Assembly (NCBI RefSeq): GCF_016097555.1
Contig: NC_054701.1
Location: 3,679,688 to 3,743,687 of the forward strand
Origin: Gigantopelta aegis
Lineage: Eukaryota > Mollusca > Gastropoda > Neomphalida > Peltospiridae
Direction: 5' to 3'
DNA length: 64,000 nucleotides
How positions within the stretch are numbered: the first letter of the stretch is position 1; every line of letters begins with the position of its first letter. Under the pieces are notes generated by a model that worked only from the letters and a program-made list of their open reading frames with translations, was not told the DNA's origin and did no database searches. Made by a program: the position numbers and the translations under genes. Shown piece after piece: positions 42,524 through 57,190 of the stretch.

Positions 42524-44580
42524 TATATTAAATCATATCCAGTCATTATTTCTTGTTGCTGTCTGTGTGATCCTTTATTTCTTTCCATCAGTATATAATC
42601 ATATCCAGTCATTATTTCATGTTGCTGTCTGTGTGATCCTTTATTTCTTTTCATCAGTATATAATCATATCCTGTCATTATTTCTTGTTGCTGTCTGTGT
42701 GATCCTTTATTTCTTTCCATCAGTATATTAAATCATATCCAGTCATTATTTCTTGTTGCTGTCTGTGTGATCCTTTATATCTTTCCATCAGTATATTAAA
42801 TCATATCCAGTCATTATTTCTTGTTGCTGTCTGTGTGATCCTTTATTTCTTTCCATCAGTATATTAAATCAATCATATCCAGTCATTATTTCTTGTTGCT
42901 GTCTGTGTGATCCTTTATTTCTTTCCATCAGTATATTAAATCATATCCAGTCATTATTTCTTGTTGCTGTCTGTGTGATCCTTTATTTCTTTCCATCAGT
43001 ATATTAAATCATATCCAGTCATTATTTCTTGTTGCTGTCTGTGTGATCCTTTATTTCTTTCCATCAGTATATAATCATATCCAGTCATTATTTCTTGTTG
43101 CTGTCTGTGTGATCCTTTATTTCTTTCCATCAGTATATTAAATCATATCCAGTCATTATATCTTGTTGCTGTCTGTGTGATCCTTTATTTCTTTCCATCA
43201 GTATATTAAATCATATCCAGTCATTATTTCTTGTTGCTGTCTGTGTGATCCTTTATTTCTTTCCATCAGTATATTAAATCATATCCAGTCATTATTTCTT
43301 GTTGCTGTCTGTGTGATCCTTTATTTCTTTCCATCAGTATATTAAATCAATCATATCCAGTCATTATTTCTTGTTGCTATCTGTGTGATCCTTTATTTCT
43401 TTCCATCAGTATATTAAATCAATCATATCCAGTCATTATTTCTTGTTGCTGTCTGTGTGATCCTTTATTTCTTTCCATCAGTATATTAAATCATATCCAG
43501 TCATTATTTCTTGTTGCTGTCTGTGTGATCCTTTATTTCTTTCCATCAGTATATTAAATCATATCCAGTCATTATTTCTTGTTGCTGTCTGTGTGATCCT
43601 TTATTTCTTTCCATCAGTATATTAAATCATATCCAGTCATTATTTCTTGTTGCTGTCTGTGTGATCCTTTATTTCTTTCCATCAGTATATTAAATCATAT
43701 CCAGTCATTATTTCTTGTTGCTGTCTGTGTGATCCTTTATTTCTTTCCATCAGTATATTAAATCATATCCAGTCATTATTTCTTGTTGCTGTCTGTGTGA
43801 TCCTTTATTTCTTTCCATCAGTATATTAAATCAATCATATCCAGTCATTATTTCTTGTTGCTGTCTGCGTGATCCTTTATTTCTTTCCATCAGTATATAA
43901 TCATATCCAGTCATTATTTCTTGTTGCTATCTGTGTGATCCTTTATTTCTTTCCATCAGTATATTAAATCATATCCAGTCATTATTTCTTGTTGCTGTCT
44001 GTGTGATCCTTTATTTCTTTCCATCAGTATATTAAATCAATCATATCCAGTCATTATTTCTTGTTGCTGTCTGCGTGATCCTTTATTTCTTTCCATCAGT
44101 ATATAATCATATCCAGTCATTATTTCTTGTTGCTATCTGTGTGATCCTTTATTTCTTTCCATCAGTATATTAAATCATATCCAGTCATTATTTCTTGTTG
44201 CTGTCTGTGTGATCCTTTATTTCTTTCCATCAGTATATTAAATCAGTTATCCAGTCATTATTTCTTGTTGCTGTCTGTGTAATCCTTTATTTCTTTCCAT
44301 CAGTATATTAAATCATATCCAGTCATTATTTCTTGTTGCTGTCTGTGTGATCCTTTATTTCTTTCCATCAGTATATTAAATCAGTCATATCCAGTCATTC
44401 AAACATTTCTTGTATGCTGTCGAAACAGTGATCCTTTATTTCTTTCCTGAATCAGTAGGAATCATATCCAGTCATTATTTCTTGTTGCTATCTGTGTGAT
44501 CCTTTATTTCTTTCCATCAGTATATAAATCATATCAAGTCATTAAAACTTGTTGCTGTCTGTAATGATCCTTTATTGCTT
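42524..44580. repeat. Tandem array, family A (about 63-72-bp unit), left block
   Basis: The unit is tatattaaatcatatccagt then cattatttcttgttgctgtc, tgtgtgatcctttatttctt and tccatcag, about 68 bp, with variants lacking taaa (63 bp) or with atcaatc (72 bp). About 30 copies. Most differ by single bases (ctatctg or ctgcgtg for ctgtgtg). Hybrid, rearranged units lie at 44390-44590, where the array passes into family B. Confidence 0.97.
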
Positions 44581-44589
44581 TCCATCAGT

Positions 44590-47500
44590 ATATGAAAACG
44601 AAACAGAACTGTCCAGTACATATTGGAGCTGAAGCGGAAGGAACACTAAAAGGTGGAGTATATAATCATATCAAGTCATTGAAACACGTCAAGTATGAAA
44701 ACGAAACAGAACTGTCCAAGTACATATGGGAGCTGAAGCGGAAGGAACACTAAAAGGTGGAGTATATAATCATATCAAGTCATTGAAACACGTCAAGTAT
44801 GAAAACGAAACAGAACTGTCCAAGTACATATGGGAGCTGAAGCGGAAGGACTAAAAGGTGGAGTATATAATCATATCAAGTCATTCAAACACGTCAAGTA
44901 TGAAAACGAAACAGAACTGTCCAAGTACATAGGAACCAGGAACACTAAAAGGTGGAGTATATAATCATATCAAGTCATTGAAACACGTCAAGTATGAAAA
45001 CGAAACAGAACTGTCCAAGTACATATGGGAGCTGAAGCAGTACATCCAGTCATAAAGGAACACTAAAAGGTGGAGTATATAATCATATCAAGTCATTCAA
45101 ACACGTCAAGTATGAAAACGAAACAGAACTGTCCAAGTACATATGGGAGCTGAAGCGGAAGGAACACTAAAAGGTCACAAGTATATAATCATATCAAGTC
45201 ATTGAAACACGTCAAGTATGAAAACGAAACAGAACTGTCCAAGTACATATGGGAGCTGAAGCGGAAGGAACACTAAAAGGTGGAGTATATAATCATATCC
45301 AGTCAAGTCATCAAACAGCTGAAAGTATGGAACACGAAACAGATATAATCTGTCCAAGTCATATGGGACACTGAAGTATGAAAAGAAACAGAACTGTCCA
45401 AGTACATATGGGAGCTGAAAGCGGAAGGAACACTAAAAGGTGGAGTATATAATCAGGAAACTCAAGTCAAGTCATCAAGTCTGTCCAAACACGTCAAGTA
45501 TGAAAACGAAACAGAACTGTCCAAGTACATATGGGAGCTGAAGCGGAAGGAACACTAAAAGGTGGAGTATATAATCATATCAAGTCATGAAACACGTCAA
45601 GTATGAAAACGAAACAGAACTGTCCAAGTACATATGGGAGCTGAAGCGGAAGGAACACTAAAAGGTGGAGTATATAATCATATCAAGTCATTGAAACACG
45701 TCAAGTATGAAAACGAAACAGAACTGTCCAAGTACATATGGGAGCTGAAGCGGAAGGAACACTAAAAGGTGGAGTATATAATCATATCAAGTCATTGAAA
45801 CACGTCAAGTATGAAAACGAAACAGAACTGTCCAAGTACATATGGGAGCTGAAGCGGAAGGAACACTAAAAGGTGGAGTATATAATCATATCAAGTCATT
45901 CAAACACGTCAAGTATGAAAACGAAACAGAACTGTCCAAGTACATATGGGAGCTGAAGCGGAAGGAAGCCCAGTACACCATAAGCTGGAGGATAATAAAG
46001 GAACCAAACACTAAAAGGTGGAGTATATAATCATATCAAGTCATTGAAACACGTCAAGTATGAAAACGAAACAGAACTGTCCAAGTACATATGGGAGCTG
46101 AAGCGGAAGGAACACTAAAAGGTGGAGTATATAATCATATCAAGTCATTCAAACACGTCAAGTATGAAAACGAAACAGAACTGTCCAAGTACATATGGGA
46201 GCTGAAGCGGAAGGAACACTAAAAGGTGGAGTATATAATCATATCAAGTCATTGAAACACGTCAAGTATGAAAACGAAACAGAACTGTCCAAGTACATAT
46301 GGGAGCTGAAGCGGAAGGAACACTAAAAGGTGGAGTATATAATCATATCAAGTCATTGAAACACGTCAAGTATGAAAACGAAACAGAACTGTCCAAGTAC
46401 ATATGGGAGCTGAAGCGGAAGGAACACTAAAAGGTGGAGTATATAATCATATCAAGTCATTGAAACACGTCAAGTATGAAAACGAAACAGAACTGTCCAA
46501 GTGGGAGCTGAATGGGAGCTGAAGCGGAAGGAACCAAACACTAAAAGGTGGAGTATATAATCATATCAAGTCATTCAAACACGTCAAGTATGAAAACGAA
46601 ACAGAACTGTCCAAGTACATATGGGAGCTGAAGCGGAAGGAAGCCCAGTACACCATAAGCTGGAGGATAATAAAGGAACCAAACACTAAAAGGTGGAGTA
46701 TATAATCATATCAAGTCATTCAAACACGTCAAGTATGAAAACGAAACAGAACTGTCCAAGTACATATGGGAGCTGAAGCGGAAGGAACACTAAAAGGTGG
46801 AGTATATAAGGAATATCAAGTCATTCATATCAAGTCATTCAAACACGTCAAGTATGAAAACGAAACAGAAAACAGTACATACTGTCCAAGTACATATGGG
46901 AGCTGAAGCGGAAGGAACACTAAAAGGTGGAGTATATAATCATATCAAGTCATTGAAACACGTCAAGTATGAAAACGAAACAGAACTGTCCAAGTACATA
47001 TGGGAGCTGAAGCGGAAGGAACACTAAAAAAGGTGGAGTATAATCATATCAAGTCATTGAAACACGTCAAGTATGAAAACGAAACAGAACTGTCCAAGTA
47101 CATATGGGAGCTGAAGCGGAAGGAACACTAAAAGGTGGAGTATATAATCATATCAAGTCATTGAAACACGTCAAGTATGAAAACGAAACAGAACTGTCCA
47201 AGTACATATGGGAGCTGAAGCGGAAGGAACACTAAAAGGTGGAGTATATATATATCATATCAAGTCATGAAAAAACACGTCAAGTATGAAAACGAAACAG
47301 AACTGTCCAAGTACATATGGGAGCTGAAGCGGAAGGAGCTGATAAGCTGGAGGATAATAAAGGAACCAAACACTAAAAGGTGGAGTATATAATCATATCA
47401 AGTCATTCAAACACGTCAAGTATGAAAACGAAACAGAACTGTCCAAGTACATATGGGAGCTGAAGCGGAAGGAACACTAAAAGGTGGAGTATATAATCAT

Positions 47501-50500
47501 ATCAAGTCATTGAAACACGTCAAGTATGAAAACGAAACAGAACTGTCCAAGTACATATGGGAGCTGAAGCGGAAGGAACACTAAAAGGTGGAGTATATAA
47601 TCATATCAAGTCATTGAAACACGTCAAGTATGAAAACGAAACAGAACTGTCCAAGTACATATGGGAGCTGAAGCGGAAGGAACACTAAAAGGTGGAGTAT
47701 ATAATCATATCAAGTCATTCAAACACGTCAAGTATGAAAACGAAACAGAACTGTCCAAGTACATATGGGAGCTGAAGCGGAAGGAAGCCCAGTACACCAT
47801 AAGCTGGAGGATAATAAAGGAACCAAACACTAAAAGGTGGAGTATATAATCATATCAAGTCATTCAAACACGTCAAGTATGAAAACGAAACAGAACTGTC
47901 CAAGTACATATGGGAGCTGAAGCGGAAGGAACACTAAAAGGTGGAGTATATAATCATATCAAGTCATTCAAACACGTCAAGTATGAAAACGAAACAGAAC
48001 TGTCCAAGTACATATGGGAGCTGAAGCGGAAGGAACACTAAAAGGTGGAGTATATAATCATATCAAGTCATTGAAACACGTCAAGTATGAAAACGAAACA
48101 GAACTGTCCAAGTACATATGGGAGCTGAAGCGGAAGGAAAACTAAAGGTGGAGATATATAATATACCAATCATATCAAGTCATTGAAACACGTCAAGTAA
48201 CTGTGAAAACGAGCTGAAACAGAACTGTCCAAGTACATATGGGAGCTGAAGCGGAAGGAACACTAAAAGGTGGAGTATATAATCATATCAAGTCATTCAA
48301 ACACGTCAAGTATGAAAACGAAACATATGGAACTGTCCAAGTACATATGGGAGCTGAAGCGGAAGGAAGTCCAGTATGAAAACATAAGCTGGACTAAGTA
48401 AATGGGAGCTGAAGCGGAAGGAACACTAAAAGGTGGAGTATATAATCATATCATATCAAGTCATTGAAACACGTCAAGTATGAAAACGAAACAGAACTGT
48501 CCAAGTACATATGGGAGCTGAAGCGGAAGGAACACTAAAAGGTGGAGTATATAATCATATCAAGTCATTGAAACACGTCAAGTATGAAAACGAAACAGAA
48601 CTGTCCAAGTACATATGGGAGCTGAAGCGGAAGGAACACTAAAAGGTGGAGTATATAATCATATCAAGTCATTCAAACACGTCAAGTATGAAAACGAAAC
48701 AGAACTGTCCAAGTACATATGGGAGCTGAAGCGGAAGGAAGCCCAGCATAAGCTGGAGGATAATAAAGGAACCAAACACTAAAAGGTGGAGTATATAATC
48801 ATATCAAGTCATTCAAACACGTCAAGTATGAAAACGAAACAGAACTGTCCAAGTACATATGGGAGCTGAAGCGGAAGGAACACTAAAAGGTGGAGTATAC
48901 CATAAGCTGGAGGATAATAAAGGAACCAAACACTAAAAGGTGGAGTATATAATCATATCAAGTCATTCAAACACGTCAAGTATGAAAACGAAACAGAACT
49001 GTCCAAGTACATATGGGAGCTGAAGCGGAAGGAACACTAAAAGGTGGAGTATATAATATATCAAATCAAACACGTCAAGTATGAAAACGAAACAGAACTG
49101 TCCAAGTACTGAAAAAGGTGGAGTATATAATCATATGAAAGTCGGAAGGAACAAGTGTCCAAGAACTGTATACATATGGAAGCTGAAGGAAGGAACACTA
49201 AAAGGTGGAGTATATAATCATATCAAGTCATTGAAACACGTCAAGTATGAAAACGAAACAGAACTGTCCAAGTACATATGGGAGCTGAAGCGGAAGGAAC
49301 ACTAAAAGGTGGAGTATATAATCATATCAAGTCATTGAAACACGTCAAGTATGAAAACGAAACAGAACTGTCCAAGTACATATGGGAGCTGAAGCGGAAG
49401 GAACACTAAAAGGTGGAGTATATAATCATATCAAGTCAATCAAACACTCAAAGGTGGAGTATATAATCATATCAAGTCATTCAAACACGTCAAGTATGAA
49501 AACGAAACAGAACTGTCCAAGTACATATGGGAGCTGAAGCGGAAGGAACACTAAAAGGTGGAGTATATAATCATATCAAGTCATTGAAACACGTCAAGTA
49601 TGAAAACGAAACAGAACTGTCCAAGTACATATGGGAGCTGAAGCGGAAGGAACACTAAAAGGTGGAGTATATAATCATATCAAGTCATTGAAACACGTCA
49701 AGTATGAAAACGAAACAGAACTGTCCAAGTACATATGGGAGCTGAAGCGGAAGGAACACTAAAAGGTGGAGTATATAATCATATCAAGTCATTCAAACAC
49801 GTCAAGTATGAAAACGAAACAGAACTGTCCAAGTACATATGGGAGCTGAAGCGGAAGGAACACCCAGTACAGTATAAGCTCAATCAAGTCATTGAAACAG
49901 TCAAGTATAAACGAAAGGAACTGTATAGTACATATGGGAGCTGAAACGGAAGGAACAAGTATAAAAGGTGGAGTATATAATCATATCAAGTCATTCAAAC
50001 ACAAGTATGAAAACAGTATACATATGGGAGCTGAAGCGGAAGGAAGCCCAGTACATATAAGCTGGAGGATAATAAAGGAACCAAACACTAAAAGGTGGAG
50101 TATATAATCATATCAAGTCATTGAAACACGTCAAGTATGAAAACGAAACAGAACTGTCCAAGTACATATGGGAGCTGAAGCGGAAGGAACACTAAAAGGT
50201 GGAGTATATAATCATATCAAGTCATTGAAACACGTCAAGTATGAAAACGAAACAGAACTGTCCAAGTACATATGGGAGCTGAAGCGGAAGGAAGCCCAGT
50301 ACACCATAAGCTGGAGGATAATAAAGGAACCAAACACTAAAAGGTGGAGTATATAATCATATCAAGTCATTGAAACACGTCAAGTATGAAAACGAAACAG
50401 AACTGTCCAAGTACATATGGGAGCTGAAGCGGAAGGAACACTAAAAGGTGGAGTATATAATCATATCAAGTCATTCAAACACGTCAAGTATGAAAACGAA

Positions 50501-53500
50501 ACAGAACTGTCCAAGTACATATGGGAGCTGAAGTGGAAGGAAAACTAAAAGGTGGAGTATATAATCATATCAAGTCATTGAAATACGTCAAGTATGAAAA
50601 TGAAACAGGACTGTCCAAGTACATATGGGAGCTGAAGCGGAAGGAACACTAAAAGGTGGAGTATATAATCATATCAAGTCATTAAAACACGTCAAGTATG
50701 AAAACGAAACAGAACTGTCCAAGTACATATGGGAGCTGAAGCGGAAGGAACACTAAAAGGTGGAGTATATAATCATATCAAGTCATTGAAACACGTCAAG
50801 TATGAAAACGAAACAGAACTGTCCAAGTACATATGGGAGCTGAAGCGGAAGGAACACTAAAAGGTGGAGTATATAATCATATCAAGTCATTCAAACACGT
50901 CAAGTATGAAAACGAAACAGAACTGTCCAAGTACATATGGGAGCTGAAGCGGAAGGAAGCCCAGTACACCAAAGGTGGAGTATATAATCATATCAAGTCA
51001 TTAAAACGTCAAGTATATAAAACGAATCAAGTCAACGAAACAAACAGTCACATATCAAGGATGAAAACGAAACAGAACTGTCCAAGTACATATGGGAGCT
51101 GAAGCGGAAGGAACACTAAAAGGTGGAGTATATAATCATATCAAGTCATTGAAACACGTCAAGTATGAAAACGAAACAGAACTGTCCAAGTACATATGGG
51201 AGCTGAAGCGGAAGGAACACTAAAAGGTGGAGTATATAATCATATCAAGTCATTGAAACACGTCAAGTATGAAAACGAAACAGAACTGTCCAAGTACATA
51301 TGGGAGCTGAAGCGGAAGGAACACTAAAAGGTGGAGTATATAATCATATCAAGTCATTCAAACACGTCAAGTATGAAAACGAAACAGAACTGTCCAAGTA
51401 CATATGGGAGCTGAAGCGGAAGGAACACTAAAAGGAACCAAACACTAAAAGGTGGAGTATATAATCATATCAAGTCATTGAAACACGTCAAGTATGAAAA
51501 CGAAACAGAACTGTCCAAGTACATATGGGAGCTGAAGCGGAAGGAACACTAAAAGGATAATAAAGGAACCAAACACTAAAAGGTGGAGTATATAATCATA
51601 TCAAGTCATTCAAACACGTCAAGTATGAAAACGAAACAGAACTGTCCAAGTACATATGGGAGCTGAAGCGGAAGGAAGCCCAGTACACCATAAGCTGGAG
51701 GATAATAAAGGAACCAAACACTAAAAGGTGGAGTATATAATCATATCAAGTCATTGAAACACGTCAAGTATGAAAACGAAACAGAACTGTCCAAGTACAT
51801 ATGGGAGCTGAAGCGGAAGGAACACTAAAAGGTGGAGTATATAATCATATCAAGTCATTGAAACACGTCAAGTATGAAAACGAAACAGAACTGTCCAAGT
51901 ACATATGGGAGCTGAAGCGGAAGGAACACTAAAAGGTGGAGTATATAATCATATCAAGTCATTGAAACACGTCAAGTATGAAAACGAAACAGAACTGTCC
52001 AAGTACATATGGGAGCTGAAGCGGAAGGAAGCCCAGTACACCATAAGCTGGAGGATAATAAAGGAACCAAACACTAAAAGGTGGAGTATATAATCATATC
52101 AAGTCATTCAAACACGTCAAGTATGAAAACGAAACAGAACTGTCCAAGTACATATGGGAGCTGAAGCGGAAGGAACACTAAAAGGTGGAGTATATAATCA
52201 TATCAAGTCATTGAAACACGTCAAGTATGAAAACGAAACAGAACTGTCCAAGTACATATGGGAGCTGAAGCGGAAGGAACACTAAAAGGTGGAGTATATA
52301 ATCATATCAAGTCATTGAAACACGTCAAGTATGAAAACGAAACAGAACTGTCCAAGTACATATGGGAGCTGAAGCGGAAGGAACACTAAAAGGTGGAGTA
52401 TATAATCATATCAAGTCATTGAAACACGTCAAGTATGAAAACGAAACAGAACTGTCCAAGTACATATGGGAGCTGAAGCGGAAGGAACACTAAAAGGTGG
52501 AGTATATAATCATATCAAGTCATTAAAACACGTCAAGTATGAAAACGAAACACGTCAAGTATGAAAACGAAACAGAACTGTCCAAGTACATATGGGAGCT
52601 GAAGCGGCTGAAGCCATAAGCTGGAGGATAATAAAGGAACCAAACACTAAAAGGTGGAGTATATAATCATATCAAGTCATTCAAACACGTCAAGTATGAA
52701 AACGAAACAGAACTGTCCAAGTACATATGGGAGCTGAAGCATAAGGGAAGGAACCAAACACTAAAAGGTGGAGTATATAATCATATCAAGTCATTCAAAC
52801 ACGTCAAGTATGAAAACGAAACAGAACTGTCCAAGTACATATGGGAGCTGAAGCGGAAGGAACACTAAAAGGTGGAGTATATAATCATATCAAGTCATTG
52901 AAACACGTCAAGTATGAAAACGAAACAGAACTGTCCAAGTACATATGGGAGCTGAAGCGGAAGGAACACTAAAAGGTGGAGTATATAATCATATCAAGTC
53001 ATTGAAACACGTCAAGTATGAAAACGAAACAGAACTGTCCAAGTACATATGGGAGCTGAAGCGGAAGGAACACTAAAAGGTGGAGTATATAATCATATCA
53101 AGTCATTGAAACACGTCAAGTATGAAAACGAAACAGAACTGTCCAAGTACATATGGGAGCTGAAGCGGAAGGAACACTAAAAGGTGGAGTATATAATCAT
53201 ATCAAGTCATTGAAACACGTCAAGTATGAAAACGAAACAGAACTGTCCAAGTACATATGGGAGCTGAAGCGGAAGGAACACTAAAAGGTGGAGTATATAA
53301 TCATATCAAGTCATTGAAACACGTCAAGTATGAAAACGAAACAGAACTGTCCAAGTACATATGGGAGCTGAAGCGGAAGGAACACTAAAAGGTGGAGTAT
53401 ATAATCATATCAAGTCATTGAAACACGTCAAGTATGAAACGAAACAGAACTGTCCAAGTATCCAAGTACATATGGGAGCTGAAGCGGAAGGAACACTAAA

Positions 53501-56500
53501 AGGTGGAGTATATAATCATATCAAGTCATTCAAACACGTCAAGTATGAAAACGAAACAGAACTGTCCAAGTACATATGGGAGCTGAAGCGGAAGGAAGCC
53601 CAGTACCCCAAAAGCTGGAGGATAATAAAGGAACCAAACACTAAAAGGTGGAGTATATAATCATATCAAGTCATTCAAACACGTCAAGTATGAAAACGAA
53701 ACAGAACTGTCCAAGTACATATGGGAGCTGAAGCGGAAGGAACACTAAAAGGTGGAGTATAGGAAATCATATGGAGTATATAATCATATCAAGTCATTGA
53801 AACACGTCAAGTATGAAAACGAAACAGAACTGTCCAAGTACATATGGGAGCTGAAGCGGAAGGAACACTAAAAGGTGGAGTATATAATCATATCAAGTCA
53901 TTGAAACACGTCAAGTATGAAAACGAAACAGAACTGTCCAAGTACATATGGGAGCTGAAGCGGAAGGAACACTAAAAGGTGGAGTATATAATCATATCAA
54001 GTCATTCAAACACGTCAAGTATGAAAACGAAACAGAACTGTCCAAGTACATATGGGAGCTGAAGCGGAAGGAAGCCCAGTACACCATAAGCTGGAGGATA
54101 ATAAAGGAACCAAACACTAAAAGGTGGAGTATATAATCATATCAAGTCATTCAAACACGTCAAGTATGAAAACGAAACAGAACTGTGTCCAAGCTGATAT
54201 GGGAAGGAAGCCTACACCAAGCGGAAGGAACCAAACACTAAAAGGTGGAGTATATAATCATATCAAGTCATTCAAACACGTCAAGTATGAAAACGAAACA
54301 GCTGTCCAACTGTCCAAGTACATATGGGAGCTGAAGCGGAAGGAACACTAAAAGGTGGAGTATATAATCATATCAAGTCATTGAAACACGTCAAGTATGA
54401 AAACGAAACAGAACTGTCCAAGTACATATGGGAGCTGAAGCGGAAGGAACACTAAAAGGTGGAGTATATAATCATATCAAGTCATTGAAACACGTCAAGT
54501 ATGAAAACGAAACAGAACTGTCCAAGTACATATGGGAGCTGAAGCGGAAGGAACACTAAAAGGTGGAGTATATAATCATATCAAGTCATTGAAACACGTC
54601 AAGTATGAAAACGAAACAGAACTGTCCAAGTACATATGGGAGCTGAAGCGGAAGGAACACTAAAAGGTGGAGTATATAATCATATCAAGTCATTCAAACA
54701 CGTCAAGTATGAAAACGAAACAGAACTGTCCAAGTACATATGGGAGCTGAAGCGGAAGGAAGCCCAGTACACCATAAGCTGGAGGATAATAAAGGAACCA
54801 AACACTAAAAGGTGGAGTATATAATCATATCAAGTCATTCAAACACGTCAAGTATGAAAACGAAACAGAACTGTCCAAGTACATATGGGAGCTGAAGCGG
54901 AAGGAACACTAAAAGGTGGAGTATATAATCATATCAAGTCATTGAAACACGTCAAGTATGAAAACGAAACAGAACTGTCCAAGTACATATGGGAGCTGAA
55001 GTGGAAGGAAACTAAAAGTCAGTCACAAGCTGAAACACGGTATGAAAACGAAACAGAACTGTCCAAGGAACACTATTTCTTGGTGGAGTATATATTCCTA
55101 TCAAGTCATTGAAACACGTCAAGTATGAAAACGAAACAGAACTGTCCAAGTACATATGGGAGCTGAAGCGGAAGGAACACTAAAAGGTGGAGTATATAAT
55201 CATATCAAGTCATTGAAACACGTCAAGTATGAAAACGAAACAGAACTGTCCAAGTACATATGGGAGCTGAAGCGGAAGGAACACTAAAAGGTGGAGTATA
55301 TAATCATATCAAGTCATTGAAACACGTCAAGTATGAAAACGAAACAGAACTGTCCAAGTACATATGGGAGCTGAAGCGGAAGGAACACTAAAAGGTGGAG
55401 TATATAATCATATCAAGTCATTCAAACACGTCAGTATGAAAACGAAACAGAACTGTCCAAGTACATATGGGAGCTGAAGCGGAAGGAACACTAAATTTCT
55501 TTCCATCAGTATATAATCATATCAAGTCATTGAAACACGTCAAGTATGAAAACGAAACAGAACTGTCCAAGTACATATGGGAGCTGAAGCGGAAGGAACA
55601 CTAAAAGGTGGAGTATATAATCATATCAAGTCATTGAAACACGTCAAGTATGAAAACGAAACAGAACTGTCCAAGTACATATGGGAGCTGAAGCGGAAGG
55701 AACACTAAAAGGTGGAGTATATAATCATATCAAGTGGAGTATATAATCATATCAAGTCATTGAAACACGTCAAGTATGAAAACGAAACAGAACTGTCCAA
55801 GTACATATGGGAGCTGAAGCGGAAGGAACACTAAAAGGTGGAGTATATAATCATATCAAGTCATTCAAACACGTCAAGTATGAAAACGAAACAGAACTGT
55901 CCAAGTACATATGGGAGCTGAAGCGGAAGGAACACTAAAATATGGAGTATATAATCATATCTAAAAGTCATTCAAACACGTCAAGTATGAAAATCATATC
56001 TGTCAAAACAGAACTGTCCAAGTACATATGGGAGCTGAATCGGAAGGAAGTCAACACTAAAAGGTGGAGTATATAATCATATCAAGTCATTGAAACACGT
56101 CAAGTATGAAAACGAAACAGAACTGTCCAAGTACATATGGGAGCTGAAGCGGAAGGAACACTAAAAGGTGGAGTATATAATCATATCAAGTCATTGAAAC
56201 ACGTCAAGTATGAAAACGAAACAGAACTGTCCAAGTACATATGGGAGCTGAAGCGGAAGGAACACTAAAAGGTGGAGTATATAATCATATCAAGTCATTG
56301 AAACACGTCAAGTATGAAAACGAAACAGAACTGTCCAAGTACATATGGGAGCTGAAGCGGAAGGAACACTAAAAGGTGGAGTATATAATCATATCAAGTC
56401 ATTCAAACACGTCAAGTATGAAAACGAAACAGAACTGTCCAAGTATATATGGGAGCTGAAGCGGAATTATTTCTTGTTGCAGTGTGATCCTTTAAGTCCA

Positions 56501-57190
56501 ATCAGTCAATATGAAAATCATATCCAGTACATATGGGAGCTGAAGCGGAAGGAACACTAAAAGGTGGAGTATATAATCATATCAAGTCATTCAAACACGT
56601 CAAGTATGAAAACGAAACAGAACTGTCCAAGTACATATGGGAGCTGAAGCGGAAGGAACACTAAAAGGTGGAGTATATAATCATATCAAGTCATTCAAAC
56701 ACGTCAAGTATGAAAACGAAACAGAACTGTCCAAGTACATATGGGAGCTGAAGCGGAAGGAACACTAAAAGGTGGAGTATATAATCATATCAAGTCATTC
56801 AAACACGTCAAGTATGAAAACGAAACAGAACTGTCCAAGTACATATGGGAGCTGAAGCGGAAGGAACACTAAAAGGTGGAGTATATAATCATATCAAGTC
56901 ATTGAAACACGTCAAGTATGAAAACGAAACAAATCCAAGTACATATCCAGCTGAAGCGGAAGGTACATATGGGAGCTGAAGCGGAAGGAACACTAAAAGG
57001 TGGAGTATATAATCATATCAAGTCATTAAACACGTCAAGTATGAAAACGAAACAGAACTGTCCAAGTACATATGGGAGCTGAAGCGGAATATCCAGTAAA
57101 AGGTGGAGTATATCTGTGTCATATCAAGTCATTGAAACACGTCAAGTATGAAAACGAAACAGAACTGTCCAAGTACATATGGGAGCTGAA
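44590..57190 (+). repeat. Tandem array, family B, derived from a GIY-YIG endonuclease coding fragment
   Basis: The short unit is 104 bp (ggtggagtatataatcatat, caagtcattgaaacacgtca, agtatgaaaacgaaacagaa, ctgtccaagtacatatggga, gctgaagcggaaggaacact, aaaa). The long unit is about 145 bp, with 40 extra bases (gcccagtacaccataagctg, then gaggataataaaggaaccaa). Translated, a long unit gives YNHIKSFKHVKYENETELSK, YIWELKRKEAQYTISWRIIK and EP. NH..SF......ETELSKYIW.LK......SWRI is the C-terminal half of the GIY-YIG nuclease domain found in Penelope-like and related retroelement proteins. Unit lengths are not multiples of three, so no long protein is encoded; the repeated 60-100-codon frames are array artefacts. 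Roughly 110 copies, nearly identical, with scrambled units near 45300-45500, 48130-48420, 49040-49200, 49870-50040, 55010-55100 and 55940-56050. Confidence 0.93.
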
